Assembly (NCBI GenBank): GCA_035298385.1
Contig: DATGYC010000002.1
Coordinates: 1-17,512 of the forward strand
Length of the DNA: 17,512 nucleotides
DNA from: DATGYC01 sp035298385
Lineage (GTDB): Bacteria > Bacillota > Sulfobacillia > Symbiobacteriales > Symbiobacteriaceae
Reading direction: 5' to 3'
The notes beneath the pieces were generated by a model, which saw nothing but the letters and a program-made list of their open reading frames with translations, was not told where the DNA came from and ran no database searches. The position numbers and the translations under genes are program-made. Shown here one piece after another: positions 5,515-13,650 of this stretch. Every line of letters begins with the position of its first letter. Within the stretch, counting starts at the first letter, position 1.

Positions 5515-7113
5515 TCACGGATAGATCGGCTTGTAGAACCGGAAGGCGAGGAGCGCTCTCCCGGCCACTTGGGACTCCACACGGTAGGCAAGCTCTCCGC
5601 TCGGTGGGCGCTGCAGGGCGATCGGACCGGTCTGGACCGTCTGGGGCTGGGCGCCCCCGAGCGGCACCGGCTGGGGTGGCTGATCCGGGAAGGCGAGTCG
5701 GACGACGCCGCCCCACTCGGGCGCTGAGGGGAGCAACTCCAGGTCGAAGAGCCACTGGGCGGGCCGCTGTCCGAAGCGCTGCAGGTGCCAGTCCCCATCG
5801 AGCGCTGCGTTCTGGACGAGCGCGGGCCCGACTTGGCTGCGCTGCCGGAGGGGGCCCTCCTGCGTATCAGCGGGCAGCCAGCGGTGGCCAAGCAGGAGCC
5901 CATCGGCCGGGCCGGTCGCCACGAGGCAGAGCGGCTGGGTGACCGCCGCTCCGTCAAGCTGGACCGGCTCTCGGAAGGGCGCCCGGAACCAGAAGCCCGC
6001 ACGCTCGCTGTAGGCAGCCCGATCCGCGGGGAGGGTTATGGCCAACTCCGCCAGGGGGCGCCCACCAGGGCGGGGAGCCTCCCCCTCCCCCTTGAAGAGC
6101 TGTAGCGTCAGCGAGACCGGTGCCGTCGGGAGGGCTGGCAGGTGAAGCCAGATCGCCGAGAGCTCCCGCCCCTCGCCGATTCCGTTCGCATCGGCGAGCA
6201 GCAAGGATTGGGCCACCTGGAGGCCTGGGGTGACCCGGACCCCGAACTCGGCGCCCGCCTCCCCGCTGAGGGCGAGGCGGCGGCCGGTGCGAATCCGGTC
6301 GCGCAGCGTCAACGCACCGGTCAGCAGGAGATTCTCCTGCTCGGCCATCGGCCAGGGGAGGGCCGCCTGCGTGGGCTCAACCGGATCGAGTTCGATCTCG
6401 ATCGGCGTGGTCTCCGCCACCCGACTCCAAGCGCCCGTCACACGGAGCGTGACCTGCCCGTCGGTCAGGGAGGTCAGACGGAGAGCGACGCGACGCTCCT
6501 CCCCCTCCGCCCGCTGCCAGGCGGCAGCGAGGTAGGGGGTCAGGTCTCGGCTGGTGACCGTGCCCCCGGGCTCCATCTGGGCCGGGAAGACCTGGACCGG
6601 GGTATCATCCCCGACGGCGACGGCGATCGATGCCGGTTGGGAGGGCGAGGCCAAGAGGACGGCGGCGCCCGCGGGCAGGGCGCCCAGTTGGCCCGACTCA
6701 CTGGCGCCGATCCGGACAGCGTCCGTCTCGAGGGCCTGGGTCCAGGCCCCCTCGGGCAGGTTGTCGCTCAGGGTGCGGAAGCTGCCCAACTCCCGGATAT
6801 CGGCCTTGATGGCGCTGGTAGTGCCCTCGACCCGGATCTCGGTGAGGCGGGCGGGGCGGGCCAGCAGGTACTGGGCGCCCTGGGCGCTGCTGGAGAGCGT
6901 CGTCCCCCAGGTCGGATCGGCTAGATTCCGGACGAGGGGTTCGGCTGTCAGGGTTAGGGTGATCTGGGCGAACTGCAGGTCGGCCGGCCCGACCAACTCG
7001 ATCGTCGAGGGCAGGTTGGCCCGCAACAGAAGGGGGCCAGCCTGATTCTCTCGCTGCCCGAGGTTGAGGCTCAGGCTGATCGGTGAAAGCGGTGTCGCTG
7101 TAACAGGACTCAT
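5515..7113 (-). CDS. Unknown beta-rich protein, last gene of the tail operon
   Basis: A 532-residue protein that I do not recognise. It has no signal peptide, no membrane segment and almost no Cys or Lys. The sequence alternates short beta-strand-like runs with Gly/Pro/Asp turns (for example DLQFAQITLTLTAEPLV, APVSLTLQLFKGEGEA, LLAFRFYKPIYP), suggesting several beta-sandwich or jelly-roll units. The strand-plus-loop style recalls the C-terminal part of the tail protein I gene of the same operon. AGGAGGT lies nine bases before the ATG and overlaps the stop codon of the preceding gene, so translation is coupled. As the final gene after the fibre, it may be an appendage, a fibre cap or adhesin, or carried cargo. 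Nothing in the sequence decides between these. Confidence 0.8.
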   Translation of the reverse strand: MSPVTATPLSPISLSLNLGQRENQAGPLLLRANLPSTIELVGPADLQFAQITLTLTAEPLVRNLADPTWGTTLSSSAQGAQYLLARPARLTEIRVEGTTSAIKADIRELGSFRTLSDNLPEGAWTQALETDAVRIGASESGQLGALPAGAAVLLASPSQPASIAVAVGDDTPVQVFPAQMEPGGTVTSRDLTPYLAAAWQRAEGEERRVALRLTSLTDGQVTLRVTGAWSRVAETTPIEIELDPVEPTQAALPWPMAEQENLLLTGALTLRDRIRTGRRLALSGEAGAEFGVRVTPGLQVAQSLLLADANGIGEGRELSAIWLHLPALPTAPVSLTLQLFKGEGEAPRPGGRPLAELAITLPADRAAYSERAGFWFRAPFREPVQLDGAAVTQPLCLVATGPADGLLLGHRWLPADTQEGPLRQRSQVGPALVQNAALDGDWHLQRFGQRPAQWLFDLELLPSAPEWGGVVRLAFPDQPPQPVPLGGAQPQTVQTGPIALQRPPSGELAYRVESQVAGRALLAFRFYKPIYP

Positions 7114-7119
7114 CTGACC

Positions 7120-8181
7120 TTACCTCCTCTGGACGAGGAGCAGGGAGCCCAGGGGGATCTGCTCCCGACGTTCATCCAGTAGTGCAGCGGCGACCGGGAC
7201 GGCGGCAAGTGCGAGCCAGCTGGCGGTTGAAGGCAGACTGGCGAGCTCTTCAATCTGGGTGCGTTCCTCGGTGCTGGGCGCCACGAGTGCGCGAGCGCTG
7301 AGGTGCTTGAGCGCCTCCGGCAAAACGGGGGACGCAAAGGCGTCGGCCCAACGCTGGCGAGCGGCGGCGACGGTGGCCAGGTCGGTCAAGAGGCTCGGCT
7401 TGATCTGCAGGCGGGCCGCAAGCAGCGTCGCTCGCTCTTCGCCGAGCTGTGCCAAGTCGCCAAGGACCTCGATCCCCTCGCGGTGGAGTGCAGCCAACAG
7501 GGGCTGATCCAGGCCGCCGAAGTAGGCGAGGGGAATCGCCTCCGCTGCGGCATAGAGGGTCGCCTCCTGGCGCTGGTAGACCACGCCCTGGGCGGTCTGG
7601 TCGGTCTGGACCTGGAGGATCCGGCCGCCCTCGATGGGCGCCGGGCTGACCCGAAACTGGAGCTTGACTGCGAGCGGGATCGCCCAGCGGCGCTTCCCCC
7701 GTAGGGTCGTGACAATGGCGGGTCCAGGCTCAGGGGCGGTCCAGCTCAGGTCGATCCGCCGGGTGCCCGCGGTGGCCTGGCGGCGGCCGCTCGGCGAGAG
7801 CGCGGACGCGGGCTCTGCCCCCGCTTCCTGGCCGATCCCACGGCTGGGTAGGTCGGGCGCCGGCCCGCTCCACTCGCGCAGCAGGGCGAGGAGGGTAAGC
7901 CCCGCCAGGTCGGTCGCTGCCGCTTCCCCCTCCAACGTGATCTCCAAGTTTCCCTGCCAACGCCCCGTCAGCCCGGCCTCGATCGGGGCGGTCCCGACCA
8001 CCTGATCCTCTACCTCTGGTACCAACTGCTTGGTCACGAGGCGGAGTTGGACGGCATCCTTCTCGGTGCTCTTCGTTGACGTGGCCAGGGCGATCGCTGG
8101 GAAGAGGTCGCTCTCCTGGGCCAGGGCGCCAAACTGCCCCAGCAGCCAGTCGGTGATCCCCTGTTCGACCTGGGTGATCAT
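7120..8181 (-). CDS. Unknown tail-operon protein with a helix-hairpin-helix-like segment
   Basis: A 353-residue protein that I cannot assign. The first 100 residues form a mixed domain (MITQVEQGITDWLLGQFGAL, then strands around AVQLRLVTKQLVP and NLEITLEGE). They are followed by a low-complexity Gly/Ala/Ser/Pro stretch (105-140) and a second beta region (142-205). Residues about 216-275 are helical with two hairpin-like turns, AALHREGIEVLGDLAQLGEE and RLQIKPSLLTDLATVA, resembling helix-hairpin-helix repeats. The C-terminal hundred residues are Ala/Leu-rich helices. The start overlaps the stop of the fibre gene by four bases (ATGA), so the two are translationally coupled and probably made in fixed proportion. 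An N-terminal similarity to tail-completion proteins is conceivable but I cannot support it. A role as fibre chaperone or connector is inferred from position. Confidence 0.78.
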   Translation of the reverse strand: MITQVEQGITDWLLGQFGALAQESDLFPAIALATSTKSTEKDAVQLRLVTKQLVPEVEDQVVGTAPIEAGLTGRWQGNLEITLEGEAAATDLAGLTLLALLREWSGPAPDLPSRGIGQEAGAEPASALSPSGRRQATAGTRRIDLSWTAPEPGPAIVTTLRGKRRWAIPLAVKLQFRVSPAPIEGGRILQVQTDQTAQGVVYQRQEATLYAAAEAIPLAYFGGLDQPLLAALHREGIEVLGDLAQLGEERATLLAARLQIKPSLLTDLATVAAARQRWADAFASPVLPEALKHLSARALVAPSTEERTQIEELASLPSTASWLALAAVPVAAALLDERREQIPLGSLLLVQRR

Positions 8182-10148
8182 GACTCGCTCAGCTCCCCGT
8201 GGATCGCAAAGCGGAAGGCGACGGTATCGACCAGCGCACTCCCAACCTGGAAGCAGAGGTCGACGAAGGTCGGGGTCTGCCGCCAGACGAAGGGCTGGGG
8301 AACCGGGGCGCCGGGGCGCCCGTCCGGCGTGACGGAGACCGTGTAGGTCGCCGCCGGGTAGGGCCGCTCAAACTGAATCCGGACGAAACGGCTCTCGCCC
8401 TCATGCATCCGGGCGATCGACCGGACGTTCCGCAACTCCCCATGATAACCGCCGAGTAGGAAGCCAGGGGTGTTTATGAACTGGTAGAGCCGGGCACTCA
8501 TCCGCTGCATCGGGTCTACATCCTCAGGGAGTCCAAAGGCGTAGGCGACTTGGGCGATCAGCGTGCGGGCCCCTTGATCCAGGGCCTGGCCGGGAGCGAT
8601 GGTCACAGGCTGAGCGTCGGTCGTAAACGGCTCGTTCGTGATCAGCGCGGGGCGCAGGTGCTGCGGCCCAACCGGCGAGACGGCCCAACCGATCTGCGCC
8701 GGGTCGACCTGGAGTTGGAAGCGTTGCGGGATGAGCTTGCCGGCGGGGAAGCCCGCGGGCGGTTGGATCCGGGCGACAAAGTTCTTCTTCTCGGTTTGAT
8801 ACCTGGCCAACGCCTCGTCGTACTCGGCCTTCAGGCGATCGTACTCCTCACGCCTCGCCCTGTACTCCCCCTCGGCCTGGTGGAAGTTGGCTGACCGCTC
8901 CTCCCAGGCCCTTAGGTCGGCCTGGTAGCGCTCGGTCGCCCTCTGGTACTCAGCCTGGGCGCCCTGAAAAGCGGCGAAGGCCTGATCATAGCGCTGCCAA
9001 GCCCCTAGTTGTTCCGCATAGACCCTCATCGCTTGCTCATAGACGTTGCTGATCCGATCCTTCTCAACCGCAAATGCCTGCTGGTAAGCAGCCAGGGCGC
9101 CCTCATAGCCCCTGTACGCCGCGCGGAAGCCGTCCCACTCCGCCCTGTTCGCCCAGAAGGCCTGACGGGCGTGCCGGTAGTTGAGGATCTCCTGTAAGGC
9201 GTGGTTTAGATCCCCTCTGTATACACCCCCATTGAATATTCCTCGAGCGATCTTATTTAGCGCGGCCTGTTGGAAACTGATGACCAGCATCTGGTCTGCC
9301 ACTGACTGATTATCCAACTGGCGGTTAAAAGCACCCGCATCTATTTGTAGCCATACGAGAAAGTCGAAGAGTTCGCGGCTAGGGCTCGGCTCCCCCATCT
9401 CTGGGTTCTGGGGCTGGGGTGGGGCGCCCGGCGGCTGGTAGTCCGGAAGCCTTGGGCGCTGTGGCTCCGTCGGGCGGGCGAAGTTCGGCGCCGTCGGTGG
9501 CGTCGCCGTGAAGCTCGGCTGTTCCGGCTTGGGTCCCGGGTCGACCCCGACGAACTTCGGCTCAGCCGGAGGGCCCTTCGGCTTGACCGGCGGTGAAGCG
9601 TCCAGCGTGGCATCCAGCAGGAAGGGAGGCAGCGGATTCCCCTGGTCCAGGAGGGCAACCCTCGGACCGGGCAGTGGCACGTTGGCGTCAAGGAGCCAGT
9701 CGTACCAGTTGTTCCCAGCAGAGGCCGGATAGAGCAGGGCGGGGTCCAGGTAGGCACACCAACCGTAGGTCGTGGCGCCCCGCGGCTTCTTGATCTCGGC
9801 CAGGACGTCGTTGGCCAGCTTCTCCAGCGTGACGGCGCTGGCAGCCAGGGCCTCCGTCAGGATCGCCCCGGGCGCCATGTGATGGCCCGCCACCACATGC
9901 TCGGCCAGTTGGGTGGACCCAACAGCGCCTGGCGCAATCTGGTCCGGCCCGAGTCCGATCGGGCCGAGGTGCTTGGACTGGATCGTTCCAGGTGCGATTC
10001 CTTCAGGGCCAAGGGGCGCCCCGTCCGGCCCGCTGTGGGTGTGCGCCAAAAGCTGACGCAGGATCAGTTCCTGGATTTGGTTGAGCGCAGCGGCACTTAG
10101 CGCCTCCCCATCTTGAAAGCGGACGGGGATCGGCATGGTCTCCGGCAT
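8178..10148 (-). CDS. Large tail-fibre-like protein with Pro-rich linker and aromatic-heptad coiled coil
   Basis: A 656-residue protein with a fibre-like layout. Residues 1-36 form a helix typical of fibre attachment ends (ALNQIQELILRQLLAHTHSG). Residues 50-109 hold three 20-residue repeats built on IAPG/MAPG, at 51, 71 and 91. Residues about 185-258 are a Pro-rich linker with recurring Pro-x-aromatic pieces (PKF, PSF, PNF, PDY). Residues about 258-330 are helical, and about 338-457 form a long charged helix with aromatics every seven residues. Residues about 470-656 are a beta-rich C-terminal head (RFVRIQFERPYPAATYTVSV), likely a jelly-roll or receptor-binding domain. AGGAGGG lies about nine bases before the ATG. 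Position after tail protein I is where tail-fibre genes normally sit. I infer an elongated target-binding fibre; the fold itself is not proven. Confidence 0.78.
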   Translation of the reverse strand: MPETMPIPVRFQDGEALSAAALNQIQELILRQLLAHTHSGPDGAPLGPEGIAPGTIQSKHLGPIGLGPDQIAPGAVGSTQLAEHVVAGHHMAPGAILTEALAASAVTLEKLANDVLAEIKKPRGATTYGWCAYLDPALLYPASAGNNWYDWLLDANVPLPGPRVALLDQGNPLPPFLLDATLDASPPVKPKGPPAEPKFVGVDPGPKPEQPSFTATPPTAPNFARPTEPQRPRLPDYQPPGAPPQPQNPEMGEPSPSRELFDFLVWLQIDAGAFNRQLDNQSVADQMLVISFQQAALNKIARGIFNGGVYRGDLNHALQEILNYRHARQAFWANRAEWDGFRAAYRGYEGALAAYQQAFAVEKDRISNVYEQAMRVYAEQLGAWQRYDQAFAAFQGAQAEYQRATERYQADLRAWEERSANFHQAEGEYRARREEYDRLKAEYDEALARYQTEKKNFVARIQPPAGFPAGKLIPQRFQLQVDPAQIGWAVSPVGPQHLRPALITNEPFTTDAQPVTIAPGQALDQGARTLIAQVAYAFGLPEDVDPMQRMSARLYQFINTPGFLLGGYHGELRNVRSIARMHEGESRFVRIQFERPYPAATYTVSVTPDGRPGAPVPQPFVWRQTPTFVDLCFQVGSALVDTVAFRFAIHGELSES

Positions 10149-10162
10149 GAGCGATCTCCCTC

Positions 10163-10642
10163 CTAGCTGGCGCCGGGTGCGGTGAAGGAGAGGGTCCAGG
10201 TCAGGGTCAGGACCTCACCGCTCCGTAGCGGCAGCGCTGGCTGCACCAGCGCCCGGTTATAGAGCGTCTCCGACAGGTTCGCATCGATGGTACAGGCGAG
10301 CATCAGCCCGGTCTCGGCGATCTGGCGGTCCTTGTCGGCGGCCGGGAAGGTCGCCTTCAGGCTGATCGTGCCGTCCTTGGCCTGGACCTCGGTGACGGGC
10401 TGGGGCTGGATGCCATCGGGCTGCAAGAGCTTGGTCAGGTCGGGCAGGGTGGGCGCCCCCTCGATCCCGATGGTCGCCTTGAACTGCGGATGGGTCGCGG
10501 CACCGGTCAGGAGTTGGGCTAAGAGGCTCCGCCCACCCCCGACGACGGTGTTGGTACCGGATCGTTCGGCCGTCCGCTTGCCGTCCGGTCCGAGGACGGT
10601 CAGGTGGACCGCCCCATGGGGCGTCAGGTCTGCGCGGTTCAT
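10163..10642 (-). CDS. Small beta-rich tail-associated protein of unknown family
   Basis: A 159-residue protein between tail protein I and the fibre. It begins with a strand-rich region (VHLTVLGPDGKRTAERSG), then TNTVVGGGRSLLAQLLTG, and ends with a further strand-rich part (SGEVLTLTWTLSFTAPG). The layout resembles short structural proteins found near phage tail-fibre genes, where a Thr-Asn-Val segment and a Gly-rich turn precede a helix that fills the core of a beta-sandwich. It may be a fibre connector or trimerising adaptor. Its start overlaps the stop of the tail protein I gene by four bases (ATGA), so it is translationally coupled to the baseplate genes. It has no signal peptide and no Cys pattern. 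The call as a real gene is firm; the function is inferred only from position. Confidence 0.75.
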   Translation of the reverse strand: MNRADLTPHGAVHLTVLGPDGKRTAERSGTNTVVGGGRSLLAQLLTGAATHPQFKATIGIEGAPTLPDLTKLLQPDGIQPQPVTEVQAKDGTISLKATFPAADKDRQIAETGLMLACTIDANLSETLYNRALVQPALPLRSGEVLTLTWTLSFTAPGAS

Positions 10643-12120
10643 ACCTTCCCCTCCGGTCGTGTGATGGTGAAGGAGACGGAGTCGGTAAGGATCAGCCGCT
10701 CCTCCGGGGCGCCCGCCCGGTCGACAAGGGTATTCTGGGCGCTAACGTCGGCCCTGGGCTGGATCTCCTCCCAGAGCGCGAGCTGGGTGTCCCGCCGCTT
10801 CGCGCCCTCCAGTTCGAGCAGGGCCGTCTCCTGCGGATCGAGGTAGAGGGTGCCGGCGGGCTTTAGCCGCTCGACCTGCTCGCGGAACCAGGTGGGTTTG
10901 AGCAGGGGACCGGTCGCCTGCCAGTTCTCGCTACCGACTGGGCGGAAGAGGATCGTGAAGGTGCCGGCTCTTCGTCCTCTCCAGCGGACCTGCAGCTCCC
11001 GCGGGGCGGGGATGCCAAGGTCGCCCGTCCAGGCGGGAACGAGGCGGATCTGATTCAGGGCGAGCCGCTCGCCAAGGGCCGGGGGGCGCCCCGTCATAGT
11101 AACGCCAAGGAGCAGGCGCCAACGTGAGAGGCCGAAGGGGAGCCAGGAGACGGCTTCTGGCTGCGCTTGCGTCCAGGTCAAGTGGCGGAGGGGTAACGAC
11201 TCCCCAGTGAAGTCGGCCTTGCCAAAGAGCATCGTCACCTCCGGTTCGCCCTGCGAGCTGACCGGGCTGGATTGACCGACCAGACGCAACTCCGCCGGAT
11301 CGAGTGGCCCCTGCAGGCTGGCCGGACCGGGCCGATCGACCACCGCCAACCGCTCCAGATCGACCGCGAGGGTCGCCCCGGGGGGCAGGAAGCGATTGAT
11401 CAGCAGGAGCCGGCCCAGATCCAACTGCGCGATGATCGGCAGGGCGACCGGGGCCGGCCCGGCGGCGATCTCGATCACGGGGTCGGGGAAGCGGTGCGGC
11501 AGGCGGTGCCCATCCGGGCTGTAGGGGCCAGGAGCGGCGTAGCTCTGGTTGATGAGCGTCCAGTCCCCGGTCGGCGGGATCACCACGGGCCCCTCCCACC
11601 GGGGCGGAAGCTCAACGACCGCGGCCTCAAAGAGGGGCGCCCCAGAGCGCGGCCGAAAGCGCGCGATCGTGGTATAGGGATCGCTGGAACGCGTGGTCGT
11701 CCCGTAGAGGTCGCCTCCACTCACCCTGCCCCAGGTGAAACTCTCGGGCGGCAGGGGAAGGGCCGGCAGCGTGGGGGGGCCGATCCGGTCTGCATCCGCC
11801 GCCGCCCCGACCAGATCGAGCAGGCCGCTTAGCGACGCCTGCCCCTGCAGGTAGAGCGGGATCAGCGCCCGCAGTCGATTCCGAAAGGCGGCGAGCGTCT
11901 CGCCGGGCCACGGCGCGATCCCCCAGGGAGCGGCAAGGCGCTCCAGATCCTCCAGGTGCTCGGCATGCTCAAGAAAACGGCTGCTGAGTACCTGCTTGGT
12001 CGCTCGCTCCAGACTGGGGAACCGGGTGCCGACCTCCTGGAGCAACCGCCAGGCCGCCCCCGTCTCACCGGCCCGCCGGTAGACGCTAGGTAGATGGCGC
12101 AGGACCGGGGTCTCGGTCAT
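10639..12120 (-). CDS. Phage tail protein I-like baseplate protein with long C-terminal extension
   Basis: A 493-residue protein. The first 110 residues match the tail protein I type (P2 gpI and related families): RHLPSVYRR at the start, helices through FLEHAEHLEDLERLAAPWGI, then AFRNRLRALIPLYLQGQASL and SGLLDLVGAAA. In phages this protein links the baseplate wedge to the fibres. Phage P2 gpI is under 200 residues, so roughly 380 residues here are additional. They look beta-rich (LGRLLLINRFLPPGATLAVD, RWRLLLGVTMTG, TFTILFRPVGSENWQA) and may hold one or more carbohydrate-binding-like or fibre-docking domains. The start codon overlaps the baseplate J stop by one base (TGATG). The gene order J then I is the standard myovirus order. 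Confidence 0.82.
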   Translation of the reverse strand: MTETPVLRHLPSVYRRAGETGAAWRLLQEVGTRFPSLERATKQVLSSRFLEHAEHLEDLERLAAPWGIAPWPGETLAAFRNRLRALIPLYLQGQASLSGLLDLVGAAADADRIGPPTLPALPLPPESFTWGRVSGGDLYGTTTRSSDPYTTIARFRPRSGAPLFEAAVVELPPRWEGPVVIPPTGDWTLINQSYAAPGPYSPDGHRLPHRFPDPVIEIAAGPAPVALPIIAQLDLGRLLLINRFLPPGATLAVDLERLAVVDRPGPASLQGPLDPAELRLVGQSSPVSSQGEPEVTMLFGKADFTGESLPLRHLTWTQAQPEAVSWLPFGLSRWRLLLGVTMTGRPPALGERLALNQIRLVPAWTGDLGIPAPRELQVRWRGRRAGTFTILFRPVGSENWQATGPLLKPTWFREQVERLKPAGTLYLDPQETALLELEGAKRRDTQLALWEEIQPRADVSAQNTLVDRAGAPEERLILTDSVSFTITRPEGKV

Positions 12121-13649
12121 CAGCCCACCCCCCAGACGGGACCATCCGGGTGCGGATAGACCAGGTCCGTCGCATCAAGCGGGAAGGAGCCATCTGCCGG
12201 GAGGAGCAGCTCGGCGCCACCCTGCCGGTCGATCAGACGAACGGCAAGACCAGCCTGCGCCAACCACGTCCGGCCCGCCGGCTCTAACTCCTGCCCCGCC
12301 CACTGGCGGAGGAGGCTGAGGGTAAGGCTCCGCTCGCCCGTCTGGTCGTTCAACGCGGCGAGGCCCTTGGCGAGTCCGCGGGCGACCGCCCGCTTCCAGT
12401 CCTGGTTGGTCGTCTCGGTCCGGACCAGGAGTTGGACCCAGAGGAGCTCTTCGCCATCAAAGATGACGGAGACGACAGGGCCGGTCGCCGGGGCGACGAT
12501 CCGATCGAGCTCTTCGAGCGTTGGGGGGATTAGGCGGCTGGGCAGAGGTTGATCCGCCGGTTGCGAGAGCCACTCCCCGTCCAGTTGGACCTGCGCCCGC
12601 AGGATGTCGAGCACCCCGGCCGTCGCGAGGAGCTTGGCCATCAGCGGGTTCCAGCGAAGCGACTCGCCAGGAGAGAGGGCGCCCAGGGCATCGAGGACCG
12701 CTGCCTCCACCTGCTGGCGGATCGTCCGCCGGACCTCGGTCGAGGGGCGGGCCACAGCCGGGCGCAGGTGAAGCTCAAGGAAGAGCGGCCGGTAGCGCAG
12801 GCCGCGCAGGTGGACAAGGACGCCGGGGGGCTTCGTCGCCAGGAGTGCGTCCCAGACGGCCTGGTAGGTTAGACCCTCCCCTAGGTCGGCGTCGACGACG
12901 ACCTCTAGCTCGCCCGGGGGGACCCGATCCTTCGCGGTCAGGGCGTCCCGGAAGGTGACCGACCGGGCGCCCGCCTGCAGGACCGCCTGCTCCATCGCCC
13001 GGAGGGTCCCGGAGCCGCGGGAGGCCAGTTCGGTCTTGACGCGGGTGCGCAGGGCCTCATCACTCTCCTGGGCCTGGCGCGGGGTCGTCGGGCGGGCCAT
13101 GTAGACCTGCCCGATGCCAGCTAGGGGGGCTACCTGCTCCAGCGGGTGCTCTTGCCCCGTCTCGTTTGGCCCGAGCAAGAGCTCCTCCAGCTTCTTGGTC
13201 GGTGGAATCTCCGCCGTCACCGGGACGATGATGACCGTTTGGCCCGCCGCAAGCTCGGCGTCGGACTCGGTCTGGTAGGGGATCTTCGCCTCGCCCTTCT
13301 GGGCGTAGAGGGTCGTCCCCGCTGGGATCCGGATCCGCTGGGCGACGTGAGGGTCGCGCACGAAGGCGGCCTCACCCTGAACGCGCAGCCCGGCAAGGCG
13401 CTTCTTGCCGACGAGGGCGATCAGGTGATCGAGCGACTGCCCGGTCGCGGTATCAAGGAAGCCAAGCTCGTAGAGGGCGCCCATGCGCCCATAGGCCTCC
13501 GCCAGTTCACGGGCGAAGGCCTCGACAAGGGTACGGAGGACCGAACCGGGGTTGACGTCCGTTAGCTGACCGCCAGCCCGGAGCCGGTCCAGGGTGGACT
13601 GCACGACCTCTTGGTAGGAAGGAACGCCGTAGGGCGGTGGGAGCGTCAT
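12120..13649 (-). CDS. Baseplate J / gp47-family wedge protein
   Basis: A 509-residue member of the baseplate J family (PF04865; Mu gp47, P2 gpJ, T4 gp6-like), which forms the ring-building wedge of contractile tails. Diagnostic segments are DVNPGSVLRTLVEAFAREL (31-49), FLDTATGQSLDHLIALVGKK (64-83), the strand pair RIRIPAGTTLYAQ, ARPTTPRQAQESDEALRTRV (185-204), GTLRAMEQAVLQAGARSV (214-231) and GELEVVVDADL (246-256). Residues about 395-509 form an extra C-terminal mixed domain that I cannot name (VVSVIFDGEELLWVQLLV). The gene starts one base after the gp25-like stop codon, with GGAGG about eight bases upstream of the ATG. It is one of the firmest calls in the operon. Confidence 0.93.
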   Translation of the reverse strand: MTLPPPYGVPSYQEVVQSTLDRLRAGGQLTDVNPGSVLRTLVEAFARELAEAYGRMGALYELGFLDTATGQSLDHLIALVGKKRLAGLRVQGEAAFVRDPHVAQRIRIPAGTTLYAQKGEAKIPYQTESDAELAAGQTVIIVPVTAEIPPTKKLEELLLGPNETGQEHPLEQVAPLAGIGQVYMARPTTPRQAQESDEALRTRVKTELASRGSGTLRAMEQAVLQAGARSVTFRDALTAKDRVPPGELEVVVDADLGEGLTYQAVWDALLATKPPGVLVHLRGLRYRPLFLELHLRPAVARPSTEVRRTIRQQVEAAVLDALGALSPGESLRWNPLMAKLLATAGVLDILRAQVQLDGEWLSQPADQPLPSRLIPPTLEELDRIVAPATGPVVSVIFDGEELLWVQLLVRTETTNQDWKRAVARGLAKGLAALNDQTGERSLTLSLLRQWAGQELEPAGRTWLAQAGLAVRLIDRQGGAELLLPADGSFPLDATDLVYPHPDGPVWGVG

Positions 13650-13650
13650 C

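Noticed and set aside
6142..6924. Plus-strand frame of 260 codons opposite the last tail gene
   Set aside because: Shadow frame of low complexity (Gly/Leu/Arg/Asp). The minus-strand gene is preferred because it has a proper ribosome-binding site, fits operon spacing and is followed by a terminator, although its own family is unknown.
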